Shown piece by piece: positions 57,304 through 64,000 of a DNA stretch of 64,000 bases; the stretch's first letter is position 1; the number at the start of each line of letters is the position of its first letter. The stretch lies in assembly GCA_905250025.1 (NCBI GenBank), contig CAJNOJ010000063.1:186001-250000 (forward strand), in the 5' to 3' direction. A program made the position numbers and the translations under genes. The notes under the pieces are model-generated. The model worked only from the letters and a program-made list of their open reading frames with translations. It was not told the DNA's origin and did not search any database. The DNA comes from Adineta ricciae (Eukaryota; Rotifera; Eurotatoria; Adinetida; Adinetidae).

Positions 57304-59081
57304 GATACTGATGATTATTGAAAGTTGAGTAACGAAATATGGTGAGTCAAAGATTCTTGCAGAAAGAAAGTCAATTTCTATGAGATACGTCGTAATGTAC
57401 TGAAAAATTATCTATTTAAATATTCTGTTTTGATGAATTATTGCGTAGGCGAGAGGAGAAAAGTTTTTTTAATCAGCGTTTCAATGATTTATGTCATTTC
57501 TTCATATAATATTAATTTTGTTATCTGTCGAACATTTGATTAAAGAAAAAAGTATGTTTTTATAAATTTCATACACAACGACTTACAGAATGTATCTCAA
57601 AATTTCACTGCATTTCAATATACTGATGAGCAAGAAAAAGAAATACAGACTTCCTAAAATGGTTAAGAAATATATTGGTTTTAGGCGAATCAACTTTAGG
57701 TACTTCTTAGTTTTTAAATATTGATGTGCTTAATGTTCACATCGTGTTATTGTCATTACAAAAATAATCATTAGTGCATGCATTGATGTTGACAGACAAA
57801 CATCAGAGCAGTTGAACTGATGATTATGTCGGGACGAATAAAATTCATATTTTTCACTTTCTAGCGATATGTTAGACCAGTGATAATGAATCCGGAACTT
57901 TTCATCCAAAACTACTTGAATTCAACTTTTTGTCATTACGTATTTGCAGAGAGATTAGAAAGTTTAAATGTTTACTAAGTGCTTTTATTTCTTCCCGTAT
58001 TAATCCTTTTGCAATAAGTTACAGATTCGTGATTTTGAATGTTTCTCGAAAATTTTTTATGGTTGTTGTCATTTTTTAGCTTGGTGGTTATATTTCCATC
58101 GTGTGTGTTGTTTTCTTATCGAGAACACGGGTGGATGTGATACAAAGGCTTAGAATGCAAAAACCATTCACTCATACCAAGGGGGAAATGGAGACACCTA
58201 GTCTACACTTTTCCTGTTCATTTCTTTATACAAAAGTGATTTTTTAGCAAGAGCACACCATAAATTTCATATAATTTCTTTGTATTTTACGTTGTTGTGT
58301 GTAAATGTGACGAACACAATGGTGAGAGCTCAGTAAAGTTCATAGTCAATGTGCTCCAGAAGAATTGCCACCGATTAATAAAACATTTGAAAAATGGTGG
58401 AAACAAACTTGCTTTCGAAAGTAATTACGTACCATGGAATGATAAAACAATAACAATGTGATCAATAAAGTATTTCGAGTTGTTAGAGAAAATTGCAAAA
58501 TTGGCTGTTTTTTACATCAACACTGATCAAGAGAAAATAAAGCTCTTGTCAATTCGAAACACTAGATATACTCTATAGGCGAACTTCACCTGTTATTGAT
58601 TAGGCTGGTCTCGAGATGTGCGATTTGCGCATGACGTTCTTGGTTAAGATATTCAATATCATCATGGTTGTGAAAAAGAAATGAAATGGATAATTGCTCA
58701 TTCGTTCTCCTGTACACAGAAGCAACGTGAATATTTAGAAAAGTAGACAAGTATAAACTCATAAGATAAGATACGAAATGAAGATACCAAGAAGGTGATT
58801 TCAGAGAAGAACTATCTAATCATATCTATAGAATAGAACAACTCAGCACAGATATAACTTGTTGTTATATCTTGTACAAAATCAACGAGCGTGAAAAAAA
58901 CTAGGTCATATAAACAATTGGTCTCGATAAACACTATTCGTTTTTATCTTTTCCGTCGTCTTGGTCATATAATCATTTAACTAATGTGTAACGAGTCATT
59001 CGACGAGGAAAATAATAATAAAAAAATCATACATCACATGATACTATTACAATAAACTATAGGTAATCTGTATTGAATATT
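57304..59081. other. Intergenic, 1.8 kb
   Basis: AT-rich DNA without supported genes, RNA genes or repeats. Confidence 0.5.
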
Positions 59082-60720
59082 TTATATATTAATCAAGGAT
59101 TGACATTTCATTGGAATTTTTCCATCAATGATTGTCTCATTATCTAATGTTATCGATTTATTTATTTGACAGGTCGAAGTTAATTGTTCTTCTAAATTCA
59201 TCGATTTGAGTGAACATTTATCTAAAAGACACCCTCGATGCATAAAATACGTCATCATTTCTATAGGATCGACAGCAAATGCATCACTAACTTGCCGATT
59301 GTGCTTATCTTAAAAGAGAAGATTTGTTTGATTTACATTCAATGGAAACTTTCTTTGAAAAGATAAAGGCATTTTAATGAAAAAAAGAATATTATAACCT
59401 AAAGTACGATCAACAACATGAAATAATGAAATCAACTAATGTCTTGAGAATGGATCGAACACAAAAGATTAATAATACCAAATACATAAGACCAAAGATT
59501 GTATTTTTTTTTTGCTAATTTGTATTTAAATTCATCACCAACTCCAAAATTATTTGTATTGGATGTGAAGAGAGAACTAAATAAGCCATATTCCGCAGAT
59601 AATATGCCCATTAAAATGCCATTTTAGCATGCGAAAATGGCCACTAAAATAAAAGACATTCCTAATTTTTTATGTCAATTTTGATTAAAATATTTTGCAA
59701 AAAGCAACATAAAGCCATCAAAAATGGTGTATAAAAATGCACAGCAAGCACAATTATTTTTCTAATGATAATAACTGACCTTCAATTATTTAAATAGTAT
59801 AAATATTTACCATTAATCCAGTTTTTTTGAAGAAGTAGAATTCAAGCAGGATAAGTGATCTAGGATATCAAGTTAACAATAAATAGATTGTTTTTGAAAA
59901 GTTGTTTCACTAAAAATTCATTACACGCTAGTAATTGAGCTCGTTTTCTACTTTTTGGTCTAGTAAAACAAAAGCAATTATTCCATAATGTGATATTACC
60001 CAAGAGATTCATTCAACAAACAACAAACTCTACATTATTTTCTCATATGCATACAAAAGATGTACTTGTAGACTGAATGAGCATCACGAAAAAGAATAAC
60101 CGGTTTCTAAACCCTTTCATTTTGAATATTTCGAAGAGGATTTTTCATTGTCACGACTAGTCAATTTAAGTTTATATTTTCTAAGAAATAATTCTTAGAT
60201 GAGTAATTCTATTCTTACTTAAAAGAATTTTCCCATAATATTTCCAGCTGTGTTTTGCGTGCATTGGCGGAGTTGGAACACTGGATAAAACTAAAAGAAC
60301 TATGTGGGAAAATGTCAATGAAAATTTTTTTAAATAACCTGGATTTCCTGGACCAATTTGCAAACGAAATATTTCATTGGTATCAAAATCGACAGGTGTT
60401 AAAACAAATGTTGAATTATCTTCTCCGACAAGAGTAAATGTTTGATTGGCAGCAATGCCAAAAACTTCTCGAATATGTTTTGAAAGGTCACTTGATGTTG
60501 TTGCTTTTGGGCAATATTTAAATCGTTGAAGACGAGAACCATGGATTACTTTTAAAATACGAAAATTCGTTGAAGGTTGAGGAAGAGGTGATTGCATAGG
60601 TCTAAATAATTCATATTGTCGTTATAATATAGTAAAGAATAATATCACTAACGTTTCATTTTCTCTGCTATGATGAGAAGGTTTTACTAGAACTGGCATT
60701 GGACCGAAATTTACAACAAT
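59082..60720 (-). pseudogene. Candidate 5-exon gene (PB1-like N-terminal part) with an in-frame stop; 5' end not found
   Basis: Minus-strand exons 60720-60653, 60601-60339, 60290-60219, 59643-59479 and 59308-59082 join in phase (795 nt). The first three read VVNFGPMPVLVKPSHH, then FRILKVIHGSRLQRFKYCP, LSKHIREVFGI and FTLVGEDNSTFV, loosely like a PB1 or other ubiquitin-like fold. The last two read GILMGILSAEYGLFSSLF, KLAKKKYNLWSYVFDKHN and MTYFMHRGCLLDKCS. The join of exons 3 and 4 needs a 575-bp intron, long for this genome, and exon 4 has TAA in frame at 59624-59626. So it may be a pseudogene, or two separate genes (the right one starting at ATG 59611, 119 aa). I recognise no family with confidence. 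Confidence 0.35.
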
Positions 60721-61533
60721 CTACAATAGAAATTTCAATGAAATCAACAAGCTGTCATTCGATTATAAATCTTTTTCATAATCTGTCAATATCAGCTCAT
60801 TTTCCATTTGCACAATGAAACTAAATTCATACTCATCATGAAAAAAGGTCGGCCTTCATAGACGATCAGTAAGCATTCCTGCGAATACCTATCTTTCTTG
60901 ATAGATGTCGATACGTTATGTGTTGAGGGTATGAATGGTACTTTTTCTTTCAAATTCATATACGTCTATATGAATGCCTATCATCATTATGATGTGTTAT
61001 AGCGTTAGCCGGTAAACGCTATACATTTAAGATCCGCAAGAAATTCCTGGAAATTGGTTTGCATAGTATGGGACTGTAGAAGGCATAGGGTGGTATAGGA
61101 TATTATTATCTCAGTGAGGGTGTCACAGAGGGTGATGAGGAGTATTATCTCAGTGATTCTGTATATGCTGAAGAATAATTGTCCATACATGTAAAAGTCG
61201 AAGACTCGATTCGAGTATTAAAACTATAAATTCGAGTTTTAAACTTTTAAATTTAAAAATTTAGAATTCGAACGAAAGTTTTAAAACTCGAATCGAATTA
61301 ACGATTTCTACACTACTCCTGTTTTACAAGACAAGAATAGTTTGAGTTGCTTAAAAGTGGATGTAAGCTTTTAGTAAGAAGAGATAATCACATCCTCATT
61401 TCTAAGAGGTACAAAAATATTCGTAAATATATTTATTCACTGAAGTCTTTCTCGCGAATCTTCAGATAAAAATTCCTTATCTCTCATTGAAATCATACCA
61501 ACATTGACAGTCAGTTGTTTCAAAATACGTGGG
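60721..61533. other. Intergenic with small repeats
   Basis: Contains the direct repeat TTATCTCAGTGA (two copies, about 61106 and 61146) and the inverted repeat at 61207-61295. No gene supported. Confidence 0.45.
61207..61295. repeat. Imperfect inverted repeat (19-bp arms)
   Basis: Left arm CGATTCGAGTATTAAAACT (61207-61225) pairs with right arm AGTTTTAAAACTCGAATCG (61277-61295) at 18 of 19 positions. The loop contains further copies of the TTCGAGTTTTAAA word. Could fold as a cruciform or be a tiny mobile-element relic; no target duplication is evident. Confidence 0.7.
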
Positions 61534-62877
61534 ATGCATATTTTCCTTCTACTCATAAATTTCCTTCTACTCAAATTGACTCAAAGTAAAGGAAAATATG
61601 ATTTCGGTCCAAATCAATTGGCATCGAATGTTTGGTACAAACCAAAGGGACAATTAATCAATGGTCATTACGAACATAGTTATTCGAATTTTACCTTATG
61701 GCCAAAACTTCGACAACATCTGATAAAAAACAATGGTTCAATATCAATTCAAGCCTCAGAAATCGGTTATATGACCAATGACATGTTAATGGCTTTTCGT
61801 CGACAGAATCTTTCCATCATTGCCGTTTCACCTGCATTTACTCAATGTTATGATGGAACATCGTTAGGTTTATTAGAATTCTATGGTCAATCACCATCAA
61901 AAGACAATTTATTTTGTCAAATATTTCAAATCTGTGATCCGATCGATCGACAAGATCCGAATGGAAACGGATGGTTCGTAACAAAAGATGGGTTTTCGTT
62001 TACACCTGATCTATTAAATTTTGATGAGCGAATGCCCAATTTAGTTTCATATCTCGATTACGATAAATTAATCAATCGAACAGCTAATCCAATTCAATGG
62101 TATTTTCCAAATCTTTCATGGAATGATCGAAAAGCGTTCGCTCGTATCGATCCTTGTCCTCAAGCAGGTTCGAATCGCACCGCGAACTTAATGTCCGATT
62201 ATGTCAAATACATTTTGATAATGAAGCAAAAGTTCAACTCAACAAAAATTCCCCAAATTCAAATCAATTGGAATGTTATCGAAGGTTGGGAATGGCGAGA
62301 CGAATCTTGTCTTGATCTTCTCCATGCAAAATATCCAAATGCATCAGATTTCGATCATGCTTATCGATATGTCACAGAGCCTTGTCATCACGATAGTCAA
62401 TACTTGAAAGAACTAGTCAAATTACTTTGTTCGATTAATACATGTCCACAAGTTGTTTATATGGATATGGATTTGACTTATATAACGTCATATTCATTGG
62501 AAGTTCTTCGTTTAAACAAACAGATCTTAAATAAACTAAATATTTCATTTGGAATTAATTTGGTTGATCAATGTGTGGAATTTGACAATTGCGTAGTGGA
62601 AATTCTTTCCTCACAAGTCGTGTTAAATCTCGATGCTCATTCGAAATACCCGAATTTGACTCGAAATCAAATGCAAGAATTGAGTTTGATGAACGTTTTG
62701 AACTTTTTGATTAATCAAACGGTTGTTGACAAAGATACACATATCGCAATCACAAGTTGGACAACGTGGCCAGTGGAAATCAATGAAGCTATCATTGAAT
62801 CAACAGCCGGAGGAATGGCTCATACAGCAAACGAAATCTTTGAACAAATTTTAATCCCAAATTCATTTGCAAATTGA
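61534..62877 (+). CDS. Secreted glycoprotein of unknown function
   Basis: 447 aa, single exon, from ATG 61534, chosen because it opens a signal peptide (MHIFLLLINFLLLKLTQS). At least eight N-x-S/T sites and several Cys point to an extracellular protein. Recognisable pieces, such as IQINWNVIEGWEWRDESC, VVYMDMDLTYIT, ISFGINLVDQC and ITSWTTWPVEINEAI, alternate beta-strand and helix in the style of a TIM-barrel glycosidase, with acidic residues at strand ends, but I cannot name a family. Followed after 104 bp by the convergent GlgC-type gene. Possibly a digestive enzyme; that is inference from secretion and neighbours. Confidence 0.7.
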   Translation: MHIFLLLINFLLLKLTQSKGKYDFGPNQLASNVWYKPKGQLINGHYEHSYSNFTLWPKLRQHLIKNNGSISIQASEIGYMTNDMLMAFRRQNLSIIAVSPAFTQCYDGTSLGLLEFYGQSPSKDNLFCQIFQICDPIDRQDPNGNGWFVTKDGFSFTPDLLNFDERMPNLVSYLDYDKLINRTANPIQWYFPNLSWNDRKAFARIDPCPQAGSNRTANLMSDYVKYILIMKQKFNSTKIPQIQINWNVIEGWEWRDESCLDLLHAKYPNASDFDHAYRYVTEPCHHDSQYLKELVKLLCSINTCPQVVYMDMDLTYITSYSLEVLRLNKQILNKLNISFGINLVDQCVEFDNCVVEILSSQVVLNLDAHSKYPNLTRNQMQELSLMNVLNFLINQTVVDKDTHIAITSWTTWPVEINEAIIESTAGGMAHTANEIFEQILIPNSFAN

Positions 62878-62981
62878 AATTATCTGAACTATTGACAAAC
62901 ATATTGGAATGAATTTATTTAGCTTGAATAAATATTACAAATAAAATGAGAAACTAAATCAACGGAAGACAATATCATATT

Positions 62982-64000
62982 TTAATCTTTGGGCTTTTCT
63001 GGACTAATTCTTTCTCCAGGAGGTACATGTGTATCTTGAGCAATCTTCACTTTCTTTCCAATCATTGTTAAATCTTTCTTTTCACCAACTCCACTTCTTC
63101 CACCAATGATTGATCGTTTGCCGATGACGACTTTTTCATCGATAATTGATCGTTCGATGATTGCATCGGCTTCGACATGAACTCCATCGAAAAGAATCGA
63201 ATCTCGGATTGTCGCTCCTGATTCAACGACACAACCAGGTCCAAGAATCGATCGAATAACCGTACCAGCAACGGTACAACCGGGTGAAATCAGANCTTTC
63301 TTTTCACCAACTCCACTTCTTCCACCAATGATTGATCGTTTGCCGATGACGACTTTTTCATCGATAATTGATCGTTCGATGATTGCATCGGCTTCGACAT
63401 GAACTCCATCGAAAAGAATCGAATCTCGGATTGTCGCTCCTGATTCAACGACACAACCAGGTCCAAGAATCGATCGAATAACCGTACCAGCAACGGTACA
63501 ACCGGGTGAAATCAGACTGTTATCAAAACGAGCTGTTTCATGTATATGCGCAGGTAAACGTTGCTAAAATTCATTATAACAACTTTTAGAAATCAAAAAT
63601 TAATGGTAAACGATCTTACCGCACTACGCGTAAGAATTGGCCACTCGAGATCATCTAGATTTAATTCTTCCTTTTTCGTAATTAAATCCATACTTGCTTT
63701 CCAGTAACTTTCTGGAACACCCACATCTCTCCAATAGCTATTCAATCGGAATTCCCAAGCATTTCCTTGTTTAACTAATTCTGGTAATAAACCTTCACCA
63801 TAATCCTTCAATTCGCCATCTTCAGCTAAATCATCGAGTGTTTCCATTAATTTTCGGAAATCATAAACGAAAATTTCCGCTAGAACAAGATCTGATTTCG
63901 GTTGTTTGGGTTTATATTCAAAATTCGTCACACGACCATCTTCGCTAACCTCCACGACACCAAAACGTGTAGCAGAATCACCTTCGGGAACTTTAGTTGT
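62982..64000 (-). CDS. GlgC-type ADP-glucose pyrophosphorylase, 3' part (5' end outside window)
   Basis: Minus-strand exons 64000-63620 (partial) and 63563-62982 (intron 56 bp). The nucleotidyltransferase part reads [20 protein letters not shown] and [20 protein letters not shown], which matches the GlgC pattern (sugar-phosphate-binding EKPK and YWxDVGTxxSxxxANxDL). A left-handed beta-helix follows ([20 protein letters not shown] and repeats). The second exon includes an assembly duplication (63074-63294 and 63296-63516), so the helix is 74 residues too long as written. The enzyme makes ADP-glucose from glucose-1-phosphate and ATP for bacterial glycogen or starch; animals use UDP-glucose instead. 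An intron shows it lives in a eukaryotic genome. Other nucleotidyltransferase-LbH proteins (GMPPB, eIF2B) fit less well because of the YWRDVG wording. Confidence 0.8.
63074..63516. repeat. Assembly join in GlgC-type gene: 221-bp direct repeat around N63295
   Basis: 63074-63294 and 63296-63516 appear identical, with a single N between. It is in frame (222 nt), so it inserts a false repeat into the beta-helix domain. Confidence 0.85.

Overview
The window is nuclear DNA from a small AT-rich animal genome, most likely a bdelloid rotifer (Adineta/Rotaria type). The support is: closely packed genes on both strands, very many short GT-AG introns (mostly 41-63 bp), clear animal orthologues (ATRAID, RABGAP1, ANKMY1, TMEM184, SLC17, DDAH, squalene synthase), and, mixed among them, genes whose best family match is bacterial, fungal or plant-like. 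These are a polysaccharide lyase family 8 enzyme, a GH16 laminarinase, a GT37 fucosyltransferase, a GlgC-type ADP-glucose pyrophosphorylase, a MetE-like protein and an ankyrin/ADP-ribosyltransferase. That mixture is a known bdelloid trait. The species assignment is inference.

Layout. 0-5 kb: a half-size ABC transporter whose P-loop is split by an intron, then a 1 kb hAT element with a perfect 8-bp target duplication that has landed inside a broken gene fragment (diacylglycerol-kinase-accessory-like), then a Gly/Met/His-rich small protein. 5.5-15.6 kb: a RING+YEATS protein, a 63-aa two-exon gene, an alpha/beta hydrolase, an ankyrin-ART, a membrane-anchored S9 peptidase, a MetE-like methyltransferase, a GH16 glucanase and a small unknown protein. 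16-29 kb: a decayed second copy of the GH16 gene, two SLC17 transporters on opposite strands, TMEM184, ATRAID, an MDR reductase and a PP2C phosphatase. 29-43 kb: ANKMY1, a coiled-coil miniprotein, PL8 lyase, a GT37 gene broken by two in-frame TGA codons, and a sterol-glucosyltransferase-like protein that sits behind a duplicated copy of the ANKMY1 5' end. 44-57 kb: DDAH with an altered active-site region, RABGAP1, an arrestin-fold protein, squalene synthase and two rhodopsin-like GPCRs. 57-64 kb: gene-poor DNA, a probable broken gene, a secreted unknown protein and the 3' part of a GlgC-type gene.

Functional threads (inference): carbohydrate handling (PL8, GH16, GT37, GlgC, sterol glucosylation) and sterol metabolism (squalene synthase plus a sterol-glucosyltransferase-like enzyme) recur. 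Nothing looks like an operon.

The assembly has four joins (N at 2713, 35885, 63295; ten N at 36942-36951), each flanked by a 211-239 bp direct repeat. These look like unmerged contig overlaps, not biological duplications, and they distort three of the annotated genes or elements. No tRNA, rRNA or CRISPR was seen. The candidates I think most deserve a second look are the RING-YEATS fusion, the DDAH lacking the usual catalytic cysteine, the in-frame-TGA GT37 gene, and the promoter-sized duplication in front of the glucosyltransferase.
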